From contig CAZJYI010000169.1 in NCBI GenBank assembly GCA_964550025.1, positions 1 to 22,565 on the forward strand: a stretch of 22,565 nucleotides of DNA, written 5' to 3'. Numbering within the stretch: position 1 is the stretch's first letter; the number at the start of each line of letters is the position of its first letter. This DNA is from CAZJYI01 sp964550025. Its GTDB lineage: Bacteria > Verrucomicrobiota > Kiritimatiellia > UBA8416 > CAYOBW01. Shown piece after piece: positions 1 through 7,211 of the stretch. The translations under genes and the position numbers were made by a program. The notes beneath the pieces were generated by a model that did not search any database, was not told the origin of the DNA, and saw nothing but the letters and a program-made list of their open reading frames with translations.

Positions 1-191
1 GGCCGAACGGCGGTGACGATCGACGCTGTATCATGCCAATGCCCGCCGCCTAGCCAGAGCACATGGACCTTGCCCTCACGCACACGCCATTTGAATTTCG
101 GTGGTGCAGGCTGTACCTCTTCAGACGACAGGTTCATCGGCGTCAAGAGCGGCGTGCAAACCGCTGCGAGCAGGAAAATGGATGTACGCAT
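1..191 (-). CDS. ThuA-like exported protein (N-terminal fragment, runs off window)
   Basis: This short open frame reaches the left edge, so only about 64 residues are seen. It starts with a signal peptide (MRTSIFLLAAVCTPLL), then a charged stretch KWRVREGKVHVLW leading into LGGGHWHDT. A beta-strand ending in a Gly-rich turn followed by His-Asp is how ThuA-like (class I amidotransferase-like fold) domains begin. I chose the ATG at 191 because GAAGG lies about 9 bases upstream; an in-frame ATG at 218 adds nine residues but has no ribosome binding site. It follows the Gfo/Idh/MocA gene closely (stop at 245) and probably shares its mRNA. ThuA with an oxidoreductase is a known pairing: ThuA/ThuB act in 3-keto-disaccharide formation in rhizobia. 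The family call rests on one motif, so it is moderate. Confidence 0.6.
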   Translation of the reverse strand, partial: MRTSIFLLAAVCTPLLTPMNLSSEEVQPAPPKFKWRVREGKVHVLWLGGGHWHDTASIVTAVR

Positions 192-244
192 TCTCAGACC
201 TTCAGTTAGTCGTTTCATGATGGCATTCAGCGTTTGCCGGTTTG

Positions 245-1591
245 TCACACGAGCTTGGTAATGCCGGGTACGGCCAGGGGCTCCACGGGATGGGGACCCA
301 TTTCGATTCTCTCCGGGAGCAGATCGAGTTTCGATCGCTGCAGGGCCCAATCGTACTTGATGCTGCGTCCCGTGTATGCGGACATTCGGCCGAGGATCGC
401 CGTCATGGAAGCCTCGGCGACCTGCTTTCCGGCGTTCAGCGGGTTGCCGTTGCGCACGCCGGCGATAAAGGTGCGCCACTGGATGAAGCGCGGATTCTCG
501 AACGCACCGGAATACTCGTAGGGGTTCTCGCCTTCAATGCCTTCGTTGGGGTTGGCCGTACCCTTGGTTCCCCGGATCACCTCGCCGAGGCGATGGGTGC
601 AGTTCAGGTTCTGCCGGCTGCTGGCGTGGACCGCGGTACCATCGGCATAGGTGTACTCGACGTAGAAATGATCGTACACGTTGCCTTTGACCTTCCAGCC
701 TTCCCAGTTGCTATGCCCGCCGAGCGCGGCGGCGGACTTGGGCGGGCCGCCCATCACCCAGTTCATGACGTCGATATTGTGCACGAGGTTTTCAACGATG
801 TGATCGCCCGAAAGCCAGACAAACTGGTTCCAGCAGCGGATCTGAAACTCCATGTCCGACCATTCCGGTTTTCGATCAAAGGCCTTGGCCTTTACGTAGA
901 AATCATCCCACCAGAAGGCTTCCGCGGAGGTGATCCCGCCGATCTGGCCCTCTGCCACGCGTCCGAGGACCGCGTTGTAGGGCTGGGAGAAGCGCAGTTG
1001 AGTGCCTCCCATGAACCCGAGGCGTTTGCGGGTGGCCAACTCGACGGATTCCAGAACGGAGCGTGTGCCGACCGGGTCCACGGAGACCGGTTTCTCGGCA
1101 AAGACGTGTTTGCCCGCCTCCAGCACTTGCCGGATCTGGGCCGGCCGGAAGACGGGGGGAGTCGCCAGGATCACGATGTCGACGTCCGTCTGCAGGAGCT
1201 GCGCGCAGGCGTCAAACCCGGTGAAGCACGTCTCCGGCGTGATCTTCACGGCGTCGATCCGATCCCAGTCAAGCCTCAGGCTCCCGTACTGTGCCCCGAA
1301 CGTGCGCGTCATGCCTTTTTGGGGCCTGCGCAGCTTCTGCAAAGCCCGTTCGATCTTGTCCGGGAACAGGTCCGCCAGGGCAATGACTTCGACATTGGGT
1401 GTGGAGAGGATAGCGTCCATGACCGCGCCGACACCGCGATAGCCGCAGCCGACCAGGCCGATCCGAATCTTGTCGGGATTCTGCGCGGCGGTGGTGATCA
1501 GCGCCGGAACGGCTGCCGCCGCAAGTGCCGTCTTGCCCGTACGGGCCACAAAGGTCCGGCGGGGCATGAGTTCCTTGCTGAGATCATTCAT
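245..1591 (-). CDS. Tat-exported Gfo/Idh/MocA family oxidoreductase
   Basis: A 448-residue NAD(P)-dependent sugar oxidoreductase of the Gfo/Idh/MocA family. The N-terminus has a twin-arginine signal (PRRTFVARTG then an Ala-rich stretch to about residue 36). The Rossmann fold begins at about 42 with IRIGLVGCGYRG, and the family hallmark AEKPVSVDP lies near residue 169. HNIDVMNW and later strands belong to the C-terminal alpha/beta domain. Length is normal, so it looks intact. The start codon overlaps the stop of the upstream isomerase as ATGA, which suggests translational coupling. Tat export of a folded, cofactor-loaded enzyme has a precedent in Zymomonas glucose-fructose oxidoreductase. The substrate is not readable; with the isomerase and ThuA neighbours I infer oxidation of a sugar or glycoside outside the cytoplasm. 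Confidence 0.9.
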   Translation of the reverse strand: MNDLSKELMPRRTFVARTGKTALAAAAVPALITTAAQNPDKIRIGLVGCGYRGVGAVMDAILSTPNVEVIALADLFPDKIERALQKLRRPQKGMTRTFGAQYGSLRLDWDRIDAVKITPETCFTGFDACAQLLQTDVDIVILATPPVFRPAQIRQVLEAGKHVFAEKPVSVDPVGTRSVLESVELATRKRLGFMGGTQLRFSQPYNAVLGRVAEGQIGGITSAEAFWWDDFYVKAKAFDRKPEWSDMEFQIRCWNQFVWLSGDHIVENLVHNIDVMNWVMGGPPKSAAALGGHSNWEGWKVKGNVYDHFYVEYTYADGTAVHASSRQNLNCTHRLGEVIRGTKGTANPNEGIEGENPYEYSGAFENPRFIQWRTFIAGVRNGNPLNAGKQVAEASMTAILGRMSAYTGRSIKYDWALQRSKLDLLPERIEMGPHPVEPLAVPGITKLV

Positions 1592-2547
1592 TGCGTCACC
1601 TCGTTCCTCTTGTTCCGGATGTTGGCGGCGATGGTCTGGACCATGGAACGGATCGCACGAACGGGATCCTCGGGGGCGTAGTTCGGAGCCCAGAGCTCGA
1701 CCGAATAGATGCCGGTGAAGCCGGCGGCCTCGGCCAGGCGAACGCAGGCACCGACGTCGTAGGTCTGGTGACGGTAGTCGGCGTCAAAGACCATCCCCTT
1801 GGCGGAGATCAGCGCGGCGTGTGGGAGGAGCTTGCTCAGAAAGGCCTCCCGCTTGGTTTGCGTGTACGTGGTGGGTATGTTGCCGAAGTCCGGCAGGGTG
1901 CGGCACCATGGACTATCGACGTACTTGACGAGGGCAACGACGTTATCCGGATTGCTGCTGTACCCGCCGTGGTTCTCAATCAGGGCTCTGACGCCCACCT
2001 TTTCCCCATAGGCCGCAAGCTGCCGGAAGCAATCCCCGATCCGCTTCACATCGAAGGGCAACCGGCTCCTGCCGGTGTTGGCCCGAAGGGAGGGCGCCCC
2101 GCAGGCCTTGGCCCGGTCCATCCAGGCCTTGACGAACGCTATGCTCTGCCGGCGTTTGCCGGCGTCGGGATCGGACAGGTTGTAGGCCGGGTCATCGAGT
2201 TGTACGTTGATGATGCGCGAGCCCTGCCGCTCCGCGGCCAGGCGCAGCCGATCGCAGTATGCAATGGAAGTGTCGGGGAAGTGCTTGCTCCAGACCTCGA
2301 CATTGTGCAAGCCCAGCTTCTCCGCCCACAGGCGGGGGGTGTCGATCTGTGCGAGATCATCGGGTTGCGGGGCCTTGTCCTTCCGGGTAGAAGCGAAGCG
2401 CGTCCGGAAGCACACCGAGGTACAGCCGATGCGCTTGAGCTTCTCGGCAGGTATGCCCTGCGCGGCCCGGGCCCACCAGGCGGGCATCGCGCCGGTGGCG
2501 ACCACCGTTGCGCTGCCGGTCAGGAATGTTCTTCGGGAGATCTTCAT
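1588..2547 (-). CDS. Tat-exported sugar isomerase/epimerase (xylose isomerase-like TIM barrel)
   Basis: A 319-residue protein starting with a textbook Tat signal (MKISRRTFLTGSA, hydrophobic stretch, WWARAAQG). The rest reads as an AP-endonuclease-2/xylose-isomerase-like TIM barrel, with candidate metal-binding carboxylates in ALIENHGG (barrel middle), TLPDFGNIP and YSVELWAPN. Members isomerise or epimerise sugars, and some act on 3-keto-sugars or cleave glycosides of oxidised sugars. AAAGGAG lies a few bases before the ATG, supporting this start. The gene is first of the isomerase-oxidoreductase-ThuA run and overlaps the next start by four bases. It is separated from the GntR gene by about 90 bases holding an inverted repeat. 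The fold is confident; the exact reaction is unknown. Confidence 0.87.
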   Translation of the reverse strand: MKISRRTFLTGSATVVATGAMPAWWARAAQGIPAEKLKRIGCTSVCFRTRFASTRKDKAPQPDDLAQIDTPRLWAEKLGLHNVEVWSKHFPDTSIAYCDRLRLAAERQGSRIINVQLDDPAYNLSDPDAGKRRQSIAFVKAWMDRAKACGAPSLRANTGRSRLPFDVKRIGDCFRQLAAYGEKVGVRALIENHGGYSSNPDNVVALVKYVDSPWCRTLPDFGNIPTTYTQTKREAFLSKLLPHAALISAKGMVFDADYRHQTYDVGACVRLAEAAGFTGIYSVELWAPNYAPEDPVRAIRSMVQTIAANIRNKRNEVTQ

Positions 2548-2573
2548 GTGAGGCTCCTTTCGTTCAGTCGTTG

Positions 2574-2611
2574 GTCACGGGCCGTTCATTCGCAGCCGGG
2601 CTGCCGGTGAC
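2574..2611 (-). promoter_or_regulatory. Nested inverted repeat in the leader before the isomerase gene
   Basis: The outer arms GTCACGGG (2574-2581) and CCGGTGAC (2604-2611) pair with one mismatch, and the centre 2592-2604 is the palindrome GCAGCCGGGCTGC. It lies in the 91-base gap between the GntR stop and the isomerase start, upstream of its ribosome binding site. It could be an mRNA leader hairpin, a weak terminator between regulator and operon, or a GntR operator. No T-run follows, so a simple intrinsic terminator is unlikely. Confidence 0.3.
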
Positions 2612-2638
2612 ACGCCGCGACGCGTTCATAGTGGTTTC

Positions 2639-3292
2639 TCACGCGACGGCGACTTCGGCTTCTTCCCGCAGGTACCGAATGAGTCCGTCGGCGTGCGAAC
2701 GCAGGAGCTCAGCCGCGCGTTCGGCATCCCCCGCATCCAAAGCCTCGAGCATCGGTTCGTGTTCCCGGGCGATGTCGGAAACATCCACGCACTGGAGGTA
2801 GTCGAGGATGAAGCGGGTTCGGACCTCGAAAGCCAGGGAATGCCAGACCCGCTCCACCACGGGATTAGCTGCCGCCTCGATGACCGTGACATGGAAGCGT
2901 TGGTTGTGACGCTGGAACGCGACGTAGTCGTGGTCCTTGGCCGCCTGGATGATCGCGTCGACCGTCTTGCGCAGGGATTGGCAGCGCCCCTTGAGAACCG
3001 GTGCAGCCGTCTCCGCGGCCAGCCCTTCCATCTCGGCTTTCACCCGCAGGGCCTGTATCGTTTCCTCCAGCTTCACCTCCCGAACCCGTGCGCCGCGATT
3101 CGGTGTGATCTCGACGATCCCCATGGCCGATAGCTCCCGGACCGCCTCGCGCACCGGGATCACGCTGACCCCGAATTCCTCCGCAACGGCGGCTTCCACG
3201 ATGCGCTCTCCTGGCGACCACTTGCCGTCACCGATTCGCTCCAGCAAGGCATCACGGACCTGCTCCCGCAAGGACTTTCTATTGAGCTTCAT
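2639..3292 (-). CDS. GntR family transcriptional regulator, FadR subfamily (FCD domain)
   Basis: A 217-residue regulator. Residues about 5-75 form the GntR winged helix: SLREQVRDALLERI, then SPGERIVEAAVAEEFGVS, VIPVREAVREL and the wing ITPNRGARV. Residues about 80-210 are an all-helical FCD ligand domain, with FHVTVIEAAANPVVERVW and a C-terminal His in LLRSHADGLIRYL, matching the metal-binding FCD type that senses small organic acids or sugar acids. Length is normal and the gene looks intact. It lies directly upstream of the isomerase/oxidoreductase/ThuA run on the same strand and divergent from the propeller/esterase genes, so it probably controls one or both. The ATG has no Shine-Dalgarno sequence and sits about 10 bases after a TATAAT box, suggesting a leaderless mRNA. 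Confidence 0.9.
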   Translation of the reverse strand: MKLNRKSLREQVRDALLERIGDGKWSPGERIVEAAVAEEFGVSVIPVREAVRELSAMGIVEITPNRGARVREVKLEETIQALRVKAEMEGLAAETAAPVLKGRCQSLRKTVDAIIQAAKDHDYVAFQRHNQRFHVTVIEAAANPVVERVWHSLAFEVRTRFILDYLQCVDVSDIAREHEPMLEALDAGDAERAAELLRSHADGLIRYLREEAEVAVA

Positions 3293-3327
3293 GTGTTATA
3301 TATTATAAGATGTACACACCAAGGCAA
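3292..3327 (-). promoter_or_regulatory. Candidate GntR-gene promoter and operator
   Basis: An AT-rich island in GC-rich DNA. On the minus strand TATAAT reads at 3307-3302, with TTGCCT at 3327-3322 as a poor -35 (spacer 14, short). TTATA-TAT-TATAA (3296-3308) is a perfect five-base inverted repeat, and TGTGT/ACACA arms (3292-3296 and 3314-3318) flank it. GntR proteins bind such short palindromes, so autoregulation by overlap with the -10 is plausible. Transcription starting about seven bases after the box would fall next to the ATG at 3292. Confidence 0.45.
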
Positions 3328-3539
3328 GGCTTTTCCCGGATTTCATTTGCGGAGGACGAGCTTCCTATAGACTGCCACCGGAAACCCAGACAGCTATCTT
3401 CGCGGTCGCCAGCAGCGCCATCGATGGGCAGACCGGCGCCTTCTCGCCCCGGCCCTTGTCGCTGTCCCACCCCTGGACAACGTAACCCGCTCCGAACCCG
3501 CCATTGAAGTCCGCGATCGGGCTGACTACTATGCCGTCC

Positions 3540-5258
3540 ATGAGAACGACTCGCCATTCTCTCTCGATTACCAGCCTGGCCGTCCTCCTTCTTTCTGGAA
3601 ACTCAACAGAAGCGGCGGGACCGCTGCCCGGATTCACATTGAAAGGAGTCGCCCTTCATCCGGACAACCTGTCCTACGCGCCCACGAAAGAACTGGAGCA
3701 TCCCTCCGTGGTCAAGATGGAAGGACGCGTCAAGAAACCGCTCGGCCGCTACTACATGTACTACGCGCCGCACAAGCATGTGGGGATCGGCGTGGCGTAT
3801 GCCGATAGCCTGGCGGGGCCCTGGAAGGAGCATGAAGGCAACCCGGTCCTGGAGGGGCCTGCCGCTCCCGATATTCGTTGGATTGAGGAACAGGGCAGGT
3901 TCTACCTGTGGGGCCACCGGGCAAATAAGCGAACGGAATTGTGGACGAGTGAGGACGGTCTTCGCTTCGAATACCGGGGAGTCAGCGTTGATGCCAAGGA
4001 GATCGGCACCCGAAACGCCACCTATTCCCGGGTCTACGAATACCCGCTTGAGCAATACGGCAGCAAGTACATCATGCTCTACTCGGGTTACCTGGAGGAC
4101 AGGGAGATCCGCTGCGTCTGGCTGGCTCATTCCAAGGATGCCGAAAACTGGACTCAGGTGAAGACCCCGTTGGTAGAACCGACCGAGGGAGAGAACAGCA
4201 ATGTGTATGGTCCCGCTCTCTTTCGGTGGGCTAACCGAAACTTCGTTGTCTACCAGGACGGCACCGCCTGGAGAGGCGGAAACATCAAGTACGTCGAGGT
4301 GGACCGCGAGTTGAATCCTGTCGGCGGCAAGGGTGAACGCTTCGTGCTCATGGATCCGCCGCCCGCGCTTGAGGAACGCTATCGCGGGGGGGAGTTCTAT
4401 CGCGAAGGCAACTCGATTTACCTGATCACGGGTGCCTCGAGGAGTCCAAGAACCGTAGTGTATGCGACGGCAGAGGTCGGGGACGCCGCGCCGGAAAAGG
4501 CAACGGACAAGACCGACACGGGCAAGCCTTCACTGAGAGATGAAAAGCCGGTGAGTCCGGGCAAGTCGGCATCTCTTGACGAGATCCTCGAAAGCGTGGA
4601 ACTGGAGACCGTTTATGAGACCTCTTTCGAGGAACCGCTACGTTGGATTCACGAAGACGAACTGATCGAAGACAAGACCTTTGCCCGCGAGCCGCCCAAG
4701 GATGTCGACTGGGTTCTGGAAGGGCGCGCCGAGGTCTCTGTGAAATCGGGACGCATGCATATGAAGAATGATGAGTACCATTGCGTACTGTGGAACACGC
4801 GGACGTTCCCGGACAGTTTTGTTGCGGAATGGGATTTCAAGCATGAATACCCGCAGGGAACGGCGATCCTGTTCTTTGCCGCGCAGGATGAAAAGGGCGG
4901 CAGCATCTTCACACCCGGCCTGCCCATGCGCGGCGGGAAGTTCGGCAACTACACCAAGTTCGCCAAGGGAAAGACCATGTCTTACCATACGTCCTATTCC
5001 GCAACGGACGAAAAAGGTGTTCCGCGCGCATCGACCCACCTCAAGAAGAACGGTGGCGCAGAGATGAGAAAGGCCGCCGGTATCAGCCCGATCGACGAGT
5101 CAAGACCAGGGAAGACTGGGAGGACCGACGGGCTGAGATGCTGCGGATGGTCCAGTTCTATTCTGCCGGCCCCGCATTCCCGCAAACCCACAACTCCAAA
5201 CTCGAGAACCAGGAGTCGAAGGAAGTCTACAACGGCAAGGCGACCCACCACGCGGTGA
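3540..5258 (+). CDS. Secreted beta-propeller glycosidase-like protein with truncated DUF1961 domain
   Basis: The start at 3540 gives a signal peptide (MRTTRHSLSITSLAVLLLSG, cleavage near STEAAG); a TTG at 3504 or ATG at 3531 is less convincing. Residues about 35-310 resemble five-bladed beta-propeller glycoside hydrolases (GH43/GH32-like): PSVVKMEGR, GRYYMYYAPH, GPWKEHEGNPVLEG, APDIRW, RFYLWGH and LWTSEDG are typical blade strands. After a charged linker, about 350-505 matches DUF1961: FEEPLRWIHED, EYHCVLWNTRTFPDSFVAEWDF, TAILFFAAQDEKGGSIF and SYHTSYSATDEKG. From about position 5060 the frame no longer resembles DUF1961 and becomes Ser/Arg/Thr-rich, while the CE15 gene continues in another frame. 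The last 65 or so residues are therefore probably out-of-frame read-through. The natural DUF1961 end seems deleted. Polysaccharide binding or cleavage is inferred. Confidence 0.75.
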   Translation: MRTTRHSLSITSLAVLLLSGNSTEAAGPLPGFTLKGVALHPDNLSYAPTKELEHPSVVKMEGRVKKPLGRYYMYYAPHKHVGIGVAYADSLAGPWKEHEGNPVLEGPAAPDIRWIEEQGRFYLWGHRANKRTELWTSEDGLRFEYRGVSVDAKEIGTRNATYSRVYEYPLEQYGSKYIMLYSGYLEDREIRCVWLAHSKDAENWTQVKTPLVEPTEGENSNVYGPALFRWANRNFVVYQDGTAWRGGNIKYVEVDRELNPVGGKGERFVLMDPPPALEERYRGGEFYREGNSIYLITGASRSPRTVVYATAEVGDAAPEKATDKTDTGKPSLRDEKPVSPGKSASLDEILESVELETVYETSFEEPLRWIHEDELIEDKTFAREPPKDVDWVLEGRAEVSVKSGRMHMKNDEYHCVLWNTRTFPDSFVAEWDFKHEYPQGTAILFFAAQDEKGGSIFTPGLPMRGGKFGNYTKFAKGKTMSYHTSYSATDEKGVPRASTHLKKNGGAEMRKAAGISPIDESRPGKTGRTDGLRCCGWSSSILPAPHSRKPTTPNSRTRSRRKSTTARRPTTR

Positions 5259-6058
5259 GCCTGGTGGTGGGACGCGACCACGCGATTGGATATCGCTTTG
5301 AATGTGTCATGCCCACAAAGGACGGCACAAAGCCGCTGCTGTTCTACATCTGCCCGAGACGCGAACACGCCGAGGAGACGATTCCCTGGCGCGAGAAGAT
5401 CGTCGACCGCGGCTATGCCTTCGCATGGGTCATCGTGGGGCAGTTCAACGGATACAAGGACGACGGGCCGGTGAAGGACGCGTTCCCCGAAGTCAGAGGG
5501 AACACGATGATGGCGTGGATCTGGGGGATCAATGAAGTGATCCACTACCTGGACGAAACGCATGAACTCGACAAGGTGATTGTCACGGGGACATCACGTT
5601 TCGGGAAGACGGCCGCCATGGCCGGCGCGTTGAACAAACGTATTGATTTGACGGTGCCGGTTACGGGCGGCTTCGGGGTCAGACTCTTCAACGTCGGAGA
5701 CAACAAGCAACCCGCTTCAGCATTCGCCGGGCGCTGCTGGTCGAACGATGTCTTCCCCACCTTTGCCGGTCAGCTCAACAAGATGCCGATAGACCAACAC
5801 TTTGTCGGCACCCTGATTGCACCCCGGGGGTTGCTGGCCATCATGGGAGACGAGAACCCCGACAAGAACGTGGGGCACATCGAAGCCTACGAGGCCTTGG
5901 TGCCAGTGTATGAGTGGCTTGGCGCCAAAGCCAAACTCGGATTGTACAACCACGCGCCGCGCGGGCACGGCATCGGAGAGGACGACTTCTTCACCATACT
6001 TGATTTCGCCGACCGGATCTTCTACGGCAAAAAAGCCGAAGAGCGGCAAAGCATTTGA
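5138..6058 (+). CDS. Glucuronoyl esterase-like (CE15) alpha/beta hydrolase, N-terminus lost and C-terminus frameshifted
   Basis: CE15 enzymes cleave esters between glucuronic acid and lignin alcohols or related uronate esters. The nucleophile motif is VTGTSRFGKTA, with Ser153 in the CE15 G-x-S-R-x-G-K pattern; the His is probably in the RGHGIGEDD segment near residue 277. The usual acidic residue after the nucleophile strand is not obvious (PVTGGFGVRLF), although subfamilies place it elsewhere. The same frame is open upstream of the ATG and reads VKTREDWEDRRAEML, the typical CE15 entry helix, so the real protein began earlier and lacks its start and export signal here. At the 3' end the A6 run at 6029-6034 causes a premature stop at 6058; one A fewer adds about 24 residues to 6131. 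It is probably nonfunctional or mis-sequenced. Confidence 0.75.
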   Translation: MLRMVQFYSAGPAFPQTHNSKLENQESKEVYNGKATHHAVSLVVGRDHAIGYRFECVMPTKDGTKPLLFYICPRREHAEETIPWREKIVDRGYAFAWVIVGQFNGYKDDGPVKDAFPEVRGNTMMAWIWGINEVIHYLDETHELDKVIVTGTSRFGKTAAMAGALNKRIDLTVPVTGGFGVRLFNVGDNKQPASAFAGRCWSNDVFPTFAGQLNKMPIDQHFVGTLIAPRGLLAIMGDENPDKNVGHIEAYEALVPVYEWLGAKAKLGLYNHAPRGHGIGEDDFFTILDFADRIFYGKKAEERQSI

Positions 6059-6137
6059 CCAGATCAGCAATCCGGATATCGTCGGTTTCGACTGGAAGGC
6101 GCCGGCGCCGATGGTAGAGCGGAAGCCGTGATCCCCG

Positions 6138-6154
6138 GCAACACGTGGTGTTGC
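6138..6154. terminator. Hairpin between convergent genes
   Basis: GCAACAC and GTGTTGC form a perfect seven-base stem around the loop GTG. It lies just past the corrected end of the esterase gene (6131) and 77 bases beyond the end of the convergent GH39-like gene, where a shared terminator would be expected. There is no T-run on either strand, so it is only a candidate. Confidence 0.4.
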
Positions 6155-6230
6155 TCAGATGTGGTACCGAGGTGCAGAACGACACCCCAGGCTGCCGGTA
6201 GCTTGCCCTTTCGATTCATCTCTGCGCTCC

Positions 6231-7169
6231 CTACTGAGGGCGGACAAGTTTGATGACCAGTGCGTCGTGTGCAGCCAGTTCCGGGAAACTCAGTGAGAGT
6301 TTGCCGTCCTTGACCGGCCTGAGTGCATCCACGAGCGTTTCGGGTGAGCCAAGCTCCCGCCAGCCGCTGTTGGGAATGCGTTGTGCTACAACACGAACAG
6401 CCCCGGCCTTGAACAGATAGGGAGTTCCCTTCAGCCCCGTGATCACGACTTCACTGTCCTTGGGGGGATACTCGTTCTTTCCGATCAGAATCTGAACGGT
6501 TTCGTCTTCCCTGCTGACGCCGGCGATGCCATGAACCCATTTCCCTTTCATGACTTTAACCAGCGTTCCGGAAAGGTCCGCGTAGGCCTTGAATACCCAC
6601 CACGTCGACCGGGGTTTCTGGTCTGGTGTCAACAAGCCGTCCAGCATCGGCTGCCAGCCGTTGAACAGCTTGCCGTCATGGTCCCGCCAGCAGGCTCGGC
6701 AAGCCCCATTGACCCCGGCCACCTCGAGGTTGGCCAGATACATGGCATTCAGACCGGGACTGGTCTGCCGTTTTGGTGAACAGAAGTCTCCGCTGTCACC
6801 CGGCCAGACGTCAACCTTGTGGTATCCGAATCCCTTGGTCTTCCTCCTGGCTTCGCGATCCTTGAAACGAAGGGCGTATTCGCCAGACAAACACACCTGG
6901 ATAGTGGCGCCCAGTCTGTCCATGCGCTGGAACGAGTCAATGCCGGAGCCCTTGATCCAGGGGGTGAGCCGGGTCCGATACTTCTGGATCTTCAGCGGCT
7001 TGATTAACTCGTCGGCCGGTTCGTCCTGGGTAACCGACCACAACAGCCCGCTGGCCCTGTGAGTCACCGGCCCGATCGCCTGCTCCAAATCAACGGTCAA
7101 TTCCGCAAGAGCCACTGTCGAAGAAAGGACGGCAGAAGCACATAGCGATACATGGAGTTTGGCTTTCAT
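6231..7169 (-). CDS. Secreted GH39-like glycosidase with internal deletion of the catalytic barrel
   Basis: A signal peptide (residues 1-22, ending VALA) is followed by LTVDLEQAIGPVTHRASGL, an opening typical of GH39-like beta-xylosidase/iduronidase relatives. ATIQVCLSGEYAL and GYHKVDVWPGDSGDF continue the first barrel strands. The protein then passes within about ten residues (about 129-137) to NAMYLANLEVAGVNGACRACW and GLLTPDQKPRSTWWVFKAYADL, which in such enzymes belong to the last barrel strands before the C-terminal beta-sandwich. The middle, where the acid/base WNEP-type motif and the nucleophile should lie, is absent. The 312 residues compare with roughly 450-550 expected. The frame is preserved across the junction. 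It lies 42 bases after the sulfatase and is probably co-transcribed. Predicted to be catalytically dead if the sequence is correct. Confidence 0.7.
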   Translation of the reverse strand: MKAKLHVSLCASAVLSSTVALAELTVDLEQAIGPVTHRASGLLWSVTQDEPADELIKPLKIQKYRTRLTPWIKGSGIDSFQRMDRLGATIQVCLSGEYALRFKDREARRKTKGFGYHKVDVWPGDSGDFCSPKRQTSPGLNAMYLANLEVAGVNGACRACWRDHDGKLFNGWQPMLDGLLTPDQKPRSTWWVFKAYADLSGTLVKVMKGKWVHGIAGVSREDETVQILIGKNEYPPKDSEVVITGLKGTPYLFKAGAVRVVAQRIPNSGWRELGSPETLVDALRPVKDGKLSLSFPELAAHDALVIKLVRPQ

Positions 7170-7211
7170 CTGCTCACTTCTTGAGTATCCCTCACTTCCT
7201 CACTCTTCTCA

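Noticed and set aside
242..1681. Long plus-strand open frame of 479 codons opposite the Gfo/Idh/MocA gene
   Set aside because: It lies antisense to a clear oxidoreductase and its translation has no family features; it is a by-product of GC-rich codons.
1591..2610. Plus-strand open frame opposite the exported isomerase
   Set aside because: Antisense shadow; the minus strand has a Tat signal, metal-ligand motifs and a good ribosome binding site.
3310..3539. Possible small gene in the gap between the GntR and propeller genes (frames on both strands)
   Set aside because: Open frames of 65-90 codons exist, but none has a ribosome binding site or recognisable features, and the longest overlap the signal peptide region of the propeller gene. 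The gap more likely holds the divergent promoters.
6029..6034. Programmed ribosomal frameshift at the A6 run in the esterase gene
   Set aside because: The downstream tail needs a +1 shift, whereas A-rich slippery sites typically give -1; no stimulatory element is obvious. A mutation or sequencing indel is simpler.
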